This document shows, piece after piece, positions 1 to 6,381 of a stretch of 9,788 nucleotides of DNA. A program made the position numbers and the translations under genes. The notes beneath the pieces were generated by a model, which searched no databases, had not been told where the DNA came from, and saw only the letters and a list, made by a program, of their open reading frames with translations. Position 1 is the first letter of the stretch, and each line of letters starts with the position of its first letter. Origin of the DNA: Nitrospiria bacterium (GTDB taxonomy: Bacteria > Nitrospirota > CAKKRA01 > 9FT-COMBO-42-15); the NCBI GenBank assembly GCA_919902475.1, contig CAKKRA010000140.1:1-9788 (forward strand), in the 5' to 3' direction.

Positions 1-259
1 TGCATGGCACATGGTGCGTAACCACAATCCTGTCGCCCTTCTTGAATCTTTCTACACCCTCTCCAACTTCAACAATCTCGCCAGCCACCTCATGTCCGAG
101 AACCAAAGGCGCCTTTTTTATGCGGTACCACTCCATTACATCTGAGCCGCAGACGCCGCTTGCCATGACCTTCATAAGAAGCTCGCCATTGCCTATCTCT
201 GGCACAGGCCGCTCTTCAAGCCGAACATCCTTATTATTATAATAAACTGCTACTCTCAT
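1..259 (-). CDS. Zinc-dependent medium-chain alcohol dehydrogenase, 5' part only
   Basis: The first 86 codons of a gene that leaves the window on the left. The ATG is at 259-257. The protein begins MRVAVYYNNKDVRLEERPVP and has the GroES-like fold of the zinc MDR family: SGVCGSD with the catalytic-zinc Cys37, then GHEVAGEIVEVGEGV with His56-Glu57, then KKGDRIVV. The visible end, THHVPC, is where the four-cysteine structural zinc lobe normally starts. Known for the family: NAD(P)-dependent oxidation of alcohols or polyols (sorbitol, threonine or similar). The substrate cannot be read here because the substrate-binding and Rossmann halves are missing. The gene lies 42 bp downstream of the aldolase on the same strand and probably shares its transcript. 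I see no strong Shine-Dalgarno before the ATG. The family is secure; the exact enzyme is not. Confidence 0.88.
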   Translation of the reverse strand, partial: MRVAVYYNNKDVRLEERPVPEIGNGELLMKVMASGVCGSDVMEWYRIKKAPLVLGHEVAGEIVEVGEGVERFKKGDRIVVTHHVPC

Positions 260-268
260 AATAATACA

Positions 269-292
269 GTCGTAAGTGGTTAGTCGTTAGTC
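269..292. repeat. 7-bp tandem repeat, about 3.4 copies
   Basis: The spacer between the aldolase and the dehydrogenase reads GTCGTAA, GTGGTTA, GTCGTTA, GTC: three successive heptamers of consensus GTCGTTA plus a partial copy. Only one or two bases differ per unit. It fills most of the 42-bp spacer. No function is apparent; slipped-strand length variation is possible. Confidence 0.6.
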
Positions 293-301
293 TTTTGATC
301 C

Positions 302-1108
302 TTAACCCTTGCCCCCAGACCCTTTGCCTTTTTCACTCTCATATATCTTATTCGCCTCTTTTGCTGAGGCGTTTTCGTGGATAATGGCGCGGATTGCTTT
401 AATCATCCCAACAGGGCATGGATTCTGCCAGATGTTCCTGCCAAGATTAACGCCAATAGCGCCTCTCTTCATTCCATCGTGAACAAATTCCAATACCTCA
501 AGCTCTGTATCAAACTTTGGCCCTCCTGCAATAACAACAGGCACAGGACAGCCGTTAACTACCTTATCAAAATTTTCGCACCAATATGTCTTTACAACCC
601 TTGCGCCGAGCTCTGCAGCAATGCGGCAGCAGAGGCCGAGATACCGCGCATCACGCTTTTCCAATTCCTTGCCAACAGCAGTAAATGCCATTACAGGTAT
701 TCCGTATTCCTCTGCTTCATTAACGAGATTTGATAGGTTCATGAGTGTCTGGTGTTCATAATCGCTTCCAACAAAGACAGATATGCCAACAGCAGAGGCA
801 TTAAGCCTGATCGCCTCTTTAATAGATGTTGTGAGTCCTTCATTTGCCAAATCTTTTCCTACCATGCTTGTTCCCCCTGACACCCTTAAGATAATCGGCA
901 GGCTATTTTCAGTATTCACGCTTGCACGCAGCACACCCCTTGTAACAAAAAGCGCATCAGCATAAGGCAGAAGCGGTTTTATTGTCTCTCCGGGTTTTTC
1001 CAATTTTGTGGTCGGCCCCTGAAAATATCCATGGTCAATAGGCAGAAAAAGGCACTTTCCATCTTCCTTGATTAACTGCGACAAACGATTCTTCATTCCC
1101 CAGTCCAT
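302..1108 (-). CDS. Class I aldolase of the LsrF/DhnA (DeoC/FbaB) family
   Basis: A 268-aa TIM-barrel Schiff-base aldolase. From the first residues it follows E. coli LsrF closely as I recall that sequence: DWGMKNRLS (2-10), DHGYFQGPTT (25-34), FVTRGVLRASV (54-64), GSDYEHQ (114-120), RIAAELGARVVKTYW (162-176), GCPVPVVIAGG (186-196), GRNIWQ (223-228). Lys173 in KTYW is the expected Schiff-base lysine, and IAGG and GRNI form the phosphate pocket. LsrF itself is a thiolase acting on a phosphorylated AI-2 product. No other lsr gene is visible and LsrF's N-terminal ~30 residues are absent, so a general class I fructose-bisphosphate aldolase or another sugar-phosphate aldolase is equally possible. 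The ATG is preceded by AGGAGG (1117-1122) at 8 nt. The C-terminal GKGSGGKG tail is low-complexity and unlike the family. Family confident; reaction uncertain. Confidence 0.88.
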   Translation of the reverse strand: MDWGMKNRLSQLIKEDGKCLFLPIDHGYFQGPTTKLEKPGETIKPLLPYADALFVTRGVLRASVNTENSLPIILRVSGGTSMVGKDLANEGLTTSIKEAIRLNASAVGISVFVGSDYEHQTLMNLSNLVNEAEEYGIPVMAFTAVGKELEKRDARYLGLCCRIAAELGARVVKTYWCENFDKVVNGCPVPVVIAGGPKFDTELEVLEFVHDGMKRGAIGVNLGRNIWQNPCPVGMIKAIRAIIHENASAKEANKIYESEKGKGSGGKG

Positions 1109-1146
1109 TGTATAATCCTCCTGTGTATAAGTTTTATAACTGCAAA

Positions 1147-1164
1147 AAAATCCTTAAGGATTTT
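1147..1164. promoter_or_regulatory. 18-bp perfect palindrome over the aldolase start site
   Basis: AAAATCCTTAAGGATTTT reads identically on both strands. It overlaps the -10 box at 1160-1165 and covers the predicted transcription start near 1153, a classic operator position. Read on the minus strand it is also a short hairpin (AAAATCC/GGATTTT, TTAA loop) followed by more T's, so it could be a weak terminator for the upstream minus-strand gene. The sequence does not decide between the two. Confidence 0.45.
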
Positions 1165-1188
1165 AAACAAAAGGCTATCTGCTGTCAA
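1160..1188 (-). promoter_or_regulatory. Sigma-70-type promoter of the aldolase unit
   Basis: On the minus strand there is a perfect -35 box TTGACA (1188-1183), a 17-nt spacer and a -10 box TAAAAT (1165-1160). The predicted start is near 1153, giving a leader of about 45 nt that contains the AGGAGG ribosome-binding site. Spacing and boxes are near consensus. Confidence 0.75.
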
Positions 1189-1272
1189 GGAATTTAAAAG
1201 TGGGAGGTAGCTTACTTGAGGAAGGGGCTAATGGAAAAAGATTACATTATTAACTTAAGACTATTCCTCCTA

Positions 1273-1797
1273 CTACAGAGAATATTGGAGAAAATCTTTC
1301 ACTAATCTCTCAATAAGTTCTATGTAATGTTTACATACCGAAATAACCTCTTTCTTTGTGCCATTCCTTTCAAAGTAATAAACTTGCTGCCCTATTTTTG
1401 GTTCTGGTGTACCAGGCGGCTCCCACCAATGAAACCCATAGGCAGGATGCCTCCGCTGGCTGTTTCTAATCTTGCTTAGCTGGATATATTCTATATCAGT
1501 CTTTGCCTCAGCTCCCAGCCGATGCACAGCCTCAACTCGCTGTTCGTTTATAAAATATAGTAATTTTTGATCTTCAAGCGTTTGTGATGTTTTCCATTTG
1601 GGAAACCAGGAATCATAGAGTCCCTTTTCCTCTGCTTGAAGAAGAAAGGTCACACTACGGCCAGCAGAAAGAAATGCACTCAAATAAAAATCAAATTCCT
1701 CAGCTTCTAAATTTGTAAGCCTATTTTTGTTGAGGAGACAGTTAAAGAAGAATCTGGCTTCGCGCAGCTTCTTTTGGGTTTTGGCAATCTGAGGCAT
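1273..1797 (-). CDS. Hypothetical protein, possible HEPN-type domain
   Basis: A 174-aa cytoplasmic protein with no signal peptide. I chose the ATG at 1797 because AGGAG (1810-1806) lies 8 nt upstream; a longer reading from TTG at 1839 has no such site. The N-terminal half is helical with a patch EEFDFYLSAFLSAGRSVTF (33-51), followed by YDSWFPKWK (61-69). The segment EQRVEAVH contains Arg87-x4-His92, which fits the R-x(4-6)-H signature of HEPN nucleases in a helical setting. The C-terminal part is polar, with HWWEPPG near 123-129 and a final helix. HEPN proteins are often toxins or RNases, but this assignment rests on one short motif and the helical pattern. It sits 117 bp downstream of the DUF5647-like gene on the same strand. 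A simple uncharacterised family is the alternative. Confidence 0.7.
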   Translation of the reverse strand: MPQIAKTQKKLREARFFFNCLLNKNRLTNLEAEEFDFYLSAFLSAGRSVTFLLQAEEKGLYDSWFPKWKTSQTLEDQKLLYFINEQRVEAVHRLGAEAKTDIEYIQLSKIRNSQRRHPAYGFHWWEPPGTPEPKIGQQVYYFERNGTKKEVISVCKHYIELIERLVKDFLQYSL

Positions 1798-1863
1798 TAA
1801 AGCATCTCCTTTTATGATTCTTATGTCGGTGATAGGCAACTAAGCTCCTCACATTTGCTTTTT

Positions 1864-1903
1864 AACTTCTTCCAGAATTAATAGCACTATATTAATTGAA
1901 GTT
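1864..1903. repeat. AT-rich inverted repeat between two minus-strand genes
   Basis: AATTAATA (1876-1883) and TATTAATT (1890-1897) pair perfectly around a 6-nt loop. AACTTC (1864-1869) and GAAGTT (1898-1903) extend the stem, with a 6-nt bulge on one side. No T-run follows on the minus strand, so it is not a standard terminator. It lies in the spacer upstream of the possible HEPN gene and could be an operator or an mRNA hairpin. Confidence 0.4.
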
Positions 1904-1914
1904 TATATATTCCT

Positions 1915-2175
1915 TTATGCAACACGAAGACTTAATCCCTCAATCCTTGATGCCCTTAATCTTTCAACTCTCACATAAACTATTGGTTGTCCTAATTCCT
2001 TATTTGCTTCGGCAAGTTCAGTGTTCTTTTCTGCAAGTTCCTTGTCATAATCCGGTACCAACACGATCATAGCATTATCTGGAATCTTTTCTTCTATCTC
2101 AGGATGTTCAAGAAGATACAATTCAAATTCTGTGGAAAGCTGCTGGTTTTTTTTGAATAATTCCTCTCTCGTCAT
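1915..2175 (-). CDS. Small DUF5647-like protein
   Basis: An 86-aa acidic soluble protein beginning MTREELFKKNQQLSTEFELY, then LLEHPEIEEKIPDNAMIVLVPDYDKEL and near the end GQPIVYVRVERL. The order of an N-terminal helix, an HPE-x-EKIP-x-(A/N)A turn, a strand IVLVPDYD and a strand PIVYVRV matches the small uncharacterised family I know as DUF5647. No catalytic residues stand out. The ATG (2175-2173) overlaps the TGA of the upstream gene as ATGA, and AGGAGG (2189-2184) 8 nt upstream is embedded in that gene's last codons, so translation is probably coupled. Such tight pairing of two small proteins is typical of two-part modules, including toxin-antitoxin-like ones, but no function can be assigned. 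Confidence 0.8.
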   Translation of the reverse strand: MTREELFKKNQQLSTEFELYLLEHPEIEEKIPDNAMIVLVPDYDKELAEKNTELAEANKELGQPIVYVRVERLRASRIEGLSLRVA

Positions 2176-2486
2176 TTTTTTATCCTCCTAAGATATCTTT
2201 CCTTGTATCTTTCCCAGTTTTCATTTATATCCTTATCAGCCATGGTTAATGCCTCATTTAAATCTGCAACTCCAATAAATATCTTTTCCTTGCTTCCATC
2301 AGGGTTCATCAAATCTTTATGGGCATAACCATGTGCAGTATCATATCTCACAACAGGCATCCATTTATCCTCAAGTAGAATTTCATATTGAACAACGAAT
2401 CCGACTACTCTGCCTTTATCTATTAAATGCTCATGTCTTTTCTTGTCTTTATCCGAGAGCATGAAGATATAGGTTTTCTTTGTCAT
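2172..2486 (-). CDS. Small conserved hypothetical protein paired with the DUF5647-like gene
   Basis: A 104-aa protein beginning MTKKTYIFMLSDKDKKRHEH. Its core reads VVGFVVQYEILLEDKWMPVVRYDTAHGYAHKDL: a beta-rich segment with a striking RYDTAHG-x-AH-x-DL motif. A helix around NEALTMADKDINENWERYKERYL closes it. I associate this motif with a small uncharacterised family (DUF7718 type) often found beside DUF5647 proteins; the name is from memory. The frame stays open upstream to an ATG at 2570, but a TTGACA box lies immediately upstream of that ATG and the predicted transcript begins near 2543, so the ATG at 2486 is preferred, although it lacks a clear Shine-Dalgarno. It overlaps the next gene by 4 bases. 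The conserved histidines could bind metal or be catalytic; that is a guess. Confidence 0.78.
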   Translation of the reverse strand: MTKKTYIFMLSDKDKKRHEHLIDKGRVVGFVVQYEILLEDKWMPVVRYDTAHGYAHKDLMNPDGSKEKIFIGVADLNEALTMADKDINENWERYKERYLRRIKK

Positions 2487-2549
2487 AGGTGCACTTTTAG
2501 AATCTCCACTGCAATTATATGGCGATTTTATTCTACCATCTAATAATAA

Positions 2550-2578
2550 ATTTAAACATACATGAGGCATTTTGTCAA
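2550..2578 (-). promoter_or_regulatory. Probable promoter of the two-gene minus-strand module
   Basis: On the minus strand: TTGACA (2578-2573), a 17-nt spacer, then TTAAAT (2555-2550). The -35 is perfect and the -10 is weak. The predicted start near 2543 excludes the upstream ATG at 2570 as the translation start. It stands back to back with the plus-strand promoter at 2619-2647. Confidence 0.5.
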
Positions 2579-2618
2579 ATATAATGAGGAAAAAGAAAGC
2601 AAATAGGTAATTTCGTTC

Positions 2619-2647
2619 TTGAAAGTATGGCTTCCTTTTGTTACACT
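2619..2647 (+). promoter_or_regulatory. Probable promoter of the exported small protein
   Basis: TTGAAA (2619-2624), a 17-nt spacer, then TACACT (2642-2647). This gives a leader of about 27 nt that contains the ribosome-binding site at 2668-2674. Confidence 0.45.
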
Positions 2648-2680
2648 CAGAAATAAATTTACTAATTAGGAGGGCTATTA

Positions 2681-3142
2681 ATGAAAAAATTATTACCTTT
2701 TATGCTTCTTTTATTCATGGTCTTTGGCCTTGCTGATATTTCTGCTGCAAAGAGGGGAAAACCGCCTGCTGATAATATTGACGAAACAAAAAGACTGTCA
2801 GAGAGGGATTTTGACAGTATAATCAATCTCTGGAGGGATGAAAAGTATGAAGATCTTTATGATTATGGAACCTTGTCAAGCCATGTAAGGATTTCAAAAG
2901 AGGGTTTCATCAAAGGGATGAGGCATAAGAAATTCAAGCTCATGTGCTGCGGCGATGCTGCAAGAGAAATAGATGTGATATATAAATCACCTACTGTTGT
3001 GTATGTTAAAGCTAAGATGGGTTATAAAAATCATCTAAATAAGGAGGCATTCCGTCACGAGACCTTCAGGCTTGTATTTGAAGGAGGAAAATGGAAGACA
3101 GATATAGCCAGGATTCTAAAATTGCCGAAGGTGCGGGAGTGA
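2681..3142 (+). CDS. Exported small protein of unknown function
   Basis: A 153-aa protein with a classic Sec signal peptide: MKKLLPF, a hydrophobic core LLLFMVFGLA, and a likely cleavage after ISAA near residue 23. The mature part (~130 aa) starts basic and proline-containing (KRGKPPAD). It then forms a helix-rich start (LSERDFDSIINLWRDEKYED) followed by alternating strands, including VVYVKAKMGYKNHLN and HETFRLVFEGGKWKTDIAR. A helical N-terminus before a curved sheet, with EGGKWK near the end, is what small NTF2-like/SnoaL-like periplasmic domains look like, but I cannot confirm the fold. Two adjacent cysteines occur (LMCCGD). The ATG has AGGAGGG 6-7 nt upstream. The gene is on its own between a divergent pair and the TonB-like gene, which has a separate promoter. 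Confidence 0.85.
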   Translation: MKKLLPFMLLLFMVFGLADISAAKRGKPPADNIDETKRLSERDFDSIINLWRDEKYEDLYDYGTLSSHVRISKEGFIKGMRHKKFKLMCCGDAAREIDVIYKSPTVVYVKAKMGYKNHLNKEAFRHETFRLVFEGGKWKTDIARILKLPKVRE

Positions 3143-3153
3143 ACTCTTTTAAA

Positions 3154-3182
3154 TTGAATAAAGACCTTTAGTGTGATAAAAT
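3154..3182 (+). promoter_or_regulatory. Promoter of the TonB-like gene, extended -10
   Basis: TTGAAT (3154-3159), a 17-nt spacer, then TAAAAT (3177-3182) preceded by TGA, an extended -10. The 12-mer GTGTGATAAAAT (3171-3182) is identical to the one in front of the 6S RNA at 7020-7031. The predicted start is near 3189, leaving a leader of about 17 nt that includes AAGGA (3192-3196). Confidence 0.65.
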
Positions 3183-3205
3183 TATAGAAGTAAGGATTGA
3201 CTTCT

Positions 3206-4000
3206 ATGACTAAATTTGAGACCACAAGAAATAATCTTACCATTCCTTTAACCATCTCCTTTTTTATACACATCACCTTTGTCCTTTTGATGATTATCTT
3301 CTATCTTATTGGTTTTAATTATAAAAAAGAGCCTTTTTTTGTGAATGTGATAGACCCCGCATTTTTAAAGGGGCTTGATAAGCCATCACGGTTTACCCCT
3401 CCAAAGGCGATACCGCAGGGAAAAGGTGAATCAAGCAATAAAACAGAAGGTGTAAATAGGCCTGATATTGCAAAGATACCTTCGGTAAAAGATTCTATTA
3501 ATACTGTTCCTGAATTAAAGCCTCCTGTTACAGGAAATACCAAGCAGGGGAAAGAGGGTGTAATAAATAGGCCTGATGTTAATCTACGCGACGGTCTTCC
3601 ATTTGCAAATAAAAAGGACTTAGAGAGATATGCAAAGGTAGAGGAATATACATTAAAAAAGGACAATGACCCTATAAAAAAGAATACTGAGGAGTTTAAG
3701 TATACTGCATATTTTGCAAAGTTAAAGAGGAGGCTGGAATCAGTTGGAAGCTATCCTGAGGTTGCAAGGTCAAGAAGGCTTCAGGGCGAGGTTAAGGTAA
3801 ATTTCATCATATTAAAGGATGGGAAGCTGGGAGACCTTACGCTTTTGAGCTCTTCTGGACACAGTATATTAGATGAAGATGTCTTGAGGCTTTTGAGTGA
3901 TGCTGCCCCTTATGAGGCGTTTCCTAATGAGTGGGAGATTGAGCAGTTGCCGATTTCCCTTAGGGTGATTTATTATATAAACCATATTTCTGTGTTTTGA
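3206..4000 (+). CDS. TonB-family energy transducer protein
   Basis: A 264-aa inner-membrane protein. One hydrophobic segment, roughly residues 12-37 (LTIPLTISFFIHITFVLLM then IIFYLIGF), anchors it. A polar, lysine- and proline-containing linker of about 125 residues follows. The C-terminal ~95 residues form a TonB domain: a helix AYFAKLKRRLESVGSYPEVARSR, a strand GEVKVNFIILKDG, then LTLLSSSGHSILDEDVLRLL. The YPE-x-AR turn is a hallmark. Known role: TonB proteins carry ExbB/ExbD proton-motive energy across the periplasm to outer-membrane receptors. No exbB/exbD or receptor gene lies in the window. The linker holds two related segments, EGVNRPDI and GVINRPDV. ATG 3206 is chosen because AAGGA lies 9 nt before it; a TTG nine bases earlier abuts that site. 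The transglycosylase gene follows after 21 bp. Confidence 0.88.
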   Translation: MTKFETTRNNLTIPLTISFFIHITFVLLMIIFYLIGFNYKKEPFFVNVIDPAFLKGLDKPSRFTPPKAIPQGKGESSNKTEGVNRPDIAKIPSVKDSINTVPELKPPVTGNTKQGKEGVINRPDVNLRDGLPFANKKDLERYAKVEEYTLKKDNDPIKKNTEEFKYTAYFAKLKRRLESVGSYPEVARSRRLQGEVKVNFIILKDGKLGDLTLLSSSGHSILDEDVLRLLSDAAPYEAFPNEWEIEQLPISLRVIYYINHISVF

Positions 4001-4021
4001 GATCTCAAGTGGTCAAGTAAA

Positions 4022-6313
4022 ATGTTTAGAAATCGCATTAAATATATAATAATATCTCTCTTTTGCATATCATCTACTATTGCCTGTTCAACAAAGAATG
4101 TTGTAAAAGATATTCCAAAGGAACAGAAACAGGAGGTGGTTCAGATAGAGCCTTCTGTACAGATTCAGACCTGTCATTATCCTGAGTACTGTTTTGATGC
4201 TGCAATGAAGGATTATAAGGATGGAAAGAGGTCTGAGGCAGTAAGCGGTTTTTTGGCTGTTGCAGAGGGGTTTCCTGATACAATATGGAGAAAGAGGTCA
4301 TTATTTATGATTGGCAGGATTTATAAAGAGGCCTCTGACCCACGCGCAGTTGATTATTTAAAGATCTCTGCACAGGAGTATAGGGAGCTTCAGGATTATG
4401 CGCTCTATTTTTTGGCAGAATACTATATCTCAAAGGAATATTACACGCATGCAGTAGAGAATTATGATGCAGCCATTAAATCATTTCCGAACAGCCCTCT
4501 GATTTCAAGGGCTGTCTATAAAAAGGCAGAGGCGAATCTTTCTGCTAATTATCTTTTTCTTGCAAAGGAAGGCTTCAATGAGTTTGTTAAGAAATTTCCA
4601 GAGAACGGCCTGACAGCTAATGCCGTATTTAAGATTGGGGAGGCATTTGAGAAAGAGGGGAATGATGTAATTGCAGCGGATTATTATAAGAGGATACTTT
4701 GCGAATACCCATATCATTCCCTGTCAAAATCCGCAGATGAAAGGTTTGCAGGGCTTAAAAATAAAAATTCCCAGATACCTGACCTTACAACTGATGAGCT
4801 TTTGTTACGGGCAAATAATCTTTATAAATACCCCCTGTTTGACAAGGCAGTTACAGAATATCAAAGACTGATAGAGGCGCTCCCTGCAGAAAGGCACAGC
4901 GAGATATTGCAAAAACTTGGCGTATCGCTTTTTAAGACAGGAAAAACAGAAGACGCTATCCAGATCTTTAACAGGATGGTCAATGAGGCGCCGTCTAAGA
5001 ATGCAGGCGCAGAAGCGCTCTTGTGGCTCGGAAAATGCTATGCAAGGCTTGGCTATGATGATAATCTGCTGAATAGTTATCAGGCTATTTTCAAGAGATA
5101 CAGCGAAAGTGAATGGATGGATGACGCCCTCTTTGCTGCTGCAGATTTTTATTCAAATAAAAATGATTTTAAAAAGGCGATATCATATTATAAAAAACTT
5201 GCAGAAGGTTTTCCTGAAAGCGCGCTTTCTGAGCAGGCATACTGGTATATTGGATGGCTTAATTACAGGCTTGGTAATTATAAAGAGGCGGCATCAAGTT
5301 TTAATGAGTTTCTTTTTAAATATCCGCAGTCAGAATATATAAACAGGGTTTTATACTGGAGGGGAAGGTCATTAGAAAAAACCGGCAAGGCAGGCAGCGC
5401 AGATGCGTTGTATCAGAAGGTCTGCAAGACCAGATATGGCTTTTATTGCTACAATGTAAAATCAAGGAATGAGAATCTGTCAGACGCAGGCCTTGTTGTT
5501 AATAATGCGGATAATGGAAAGGCTGTGCAGGTTAATAATGGAAATAATGCAATAGAGGCAGATGCTAATTTTATTAGGGCAAAGGAGCTGTCAATCCTCG
5601 GGATGAATCAGGATGCTGTTAATGAGCTGTATAAGCTGAGAGAGAGGGTATCTTTGAACAAGGAAGGCCTCTTGCTGATTAATAAGATGCTTTATGAATT
5701 TGGCGAATATCATATCAGCGTTAAGAGCATTATCCAGAATTTTTATGACAAGATTGAAAGGGGCGGCAATGATTTGCCGGAATATTTCTGGGGGCTTGCC
5801 TATCCTCAGGGGTACTGGTCTGTTGTAACAGAATATGCGGCAAGATACGGCCTTGACCCTTATCTGGTAGCCTCTATAATGCGGGAGGAGAGCTGGTTCA
5901 ACAAGCAGGCGGTCTCACGTTCAGGCGCAAGGGGTGTTATGCAGCTTATGCCGTTTACAGCGCGCTGGGTGTCAAAACAATTGAAATATGAATATAATGA
6001 TGATGAAAACCTTTTTGATGCAGAGATCAATATTAATTTTGGCGCATGGTATCTTTCATACCTTAAAAAGAGGTTTAATGGAAATACAGTCCTGATAATT
6101 GCAAGCTATAATGCAGGTCCGGAGGCTGTTACAAAATGGGTTAATGGGAATAGCAATATGGAAACAGACGAGTTTATAGAGGCTATCCCGTATAATGAAA
6201 CAAGGGCGTATGCAAAGAGGGTGTTAAGGAGCTATGCAGAATACCACCGCATCTATAACAACAGCGCAATCAGATGGGGGAAGGCTGCTGCAGTTAACGG
6301 CGGTTTGAATTGA
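4022..6313 (+). CDS. Lipoprotein TPR / lytic transglycosylase (SLT, GH23 domain)
   Basis: A 763-aa envelope protein. A short basic start and hydrophobic core end in a lipobox STIAC, so Cys22 is probably lipidated. Residues ~55-480 are repeated helical pairs of TPR type, each with an A..Y...G.Y..A or F..FP hallmark (for example near 137-158, 371-397 and 408-434). A low-complexity asparagine-rich stretch (493-510) separates them from the C-terminal domain. The SLT domain spans ~595-745: YGLDPYLVASIMREESWF with catalytic Glu623 in the E-S pair, GARGVMQLMP (635-644), NFGAWYL (672-678), ASYNAGP (694-700) and NETRAY (725-730). This is the arrangement of Slt70-like enzymes, which cleave peptidoglycan strands to 1,6-anhydro products. 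The ribosome-binding site is weak and the gene starts 21 bp after the TonB-like gene, so translation may be coupled. Confidence 0.92.
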   Translation: MFRNRIKYIIISLFCISSTIACSTKNVVKDIPKEQKQEVVQIEPSVQIQTCHYPEYCFDAAMKDYKDGKRSEAVSGFLAVAEGFPDTIWRKRSLFMIGRIYKEASDPRAVDYLKISAQEYRELQDYALYFLAEYYISKEYYTHAVENYDAAIKSFPNSPLISRAVYKKAEANLSANYLFLAKEGFNEFVKKFPENGLTANAVFKIGEAFEKEGNDVIAADYYKRILCEYPYHSLSKSADERFAGLKNKNSQIPDLTTDELLLRANNLYKYPLFDKAVTEYQRLIEALPAERHSEILQKLGVSLFKTGKTEDAIQIFNRMVNEAPSKNAGAEALLWLGKCYARLGYDDNLLNSYQAIFKRYSESEWMDDALFAAADFYSNKNDFKKAISYYKKLAEGFPESALSEQAYWYIGWLNYRLGNYKEAASSFNEFLFKYPQSEYINRVLYWRGRSLEKTGKAGSADALYQKVCKTRYGFYCYNVKSRNENLSDAGLVVNNADNGKAVQVNNGNNAIEADANFIRAKELSILGMNQDAVNELYKLRERVSLNKEGLLLINKMLYEFGEYHISVKSIIQNFYDKIERGGNDLPEYFWGLAYPQGYWSVVTEYAARYGLDPYLVASIMREESWFNKQAVSRSGARGVMQLMPFTARWVSKQLKYEYNDDENLFDAEININFGAWYLSYLKKRFNGNTVLIIASYNAGPEAVTKWVNGNSNMETDEFIEAIPYNETRAYAKRVLRSYAEYHRIYNNSAIRWGKAAAVNGGLN

Positions 6314-6332
6314 GTCTGCGTGATTAAAGTTC

Positions 6333-6362
6333 TTGACAACTGCCTTTCAAAAAGGATATTTT
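6333..6362 (+). promoter_or_regulatory. Candidate promoter of the zapB-like/zapA pair
   Basis: TTGACA (6333-6338), an 18-nt spacer, then TATTTT (6357-6362). The -35 is perfect; the -10 matches at four of six positions. A start near 6369 would fall after the ATG at 6364, which supports the GTG at 6382 as the translation start. Confidence 0.45.
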
Positions 6363-6381
6363 TATGCGAAAGGAGACGGCT

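Noticed and set aside
42..242. Plus-strand 66-aa frame at the left edge
   Set aside because: It is antisense to the clear alcohol dehydrogenase N-terminus and encodes a low-complexity Ser/Thr/Pro peptide.
377..965. Plus-strand frames of 118 and 60 aa inside the aldolase
   Set aside because: Both are antisense to a well-conserved aldolase and show no recognisable features.
1231..1305. Plus-strand 24-codon frame after GAGGAAGGGG
   Set aside because: It has a plausible ribosome-binding site, but it is tiny and its second half is antisense to the 3' end of the minus-strand gene at 1273-1797.
2487..2570. N-terminal extension of the RYDTAHG protein from ATG 2570
   Set aside because: A perfect TTGACA lies immediately before this ATG and the extension does not look like the family; the start at 2486 is preferred, though without a strong Shine-Dalgarno.
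3055..3276. Minus-strand 73-aa frame across the TonB-like promoter
   Set aside because: It overlaps two real genes and a good promoter on the other strand.
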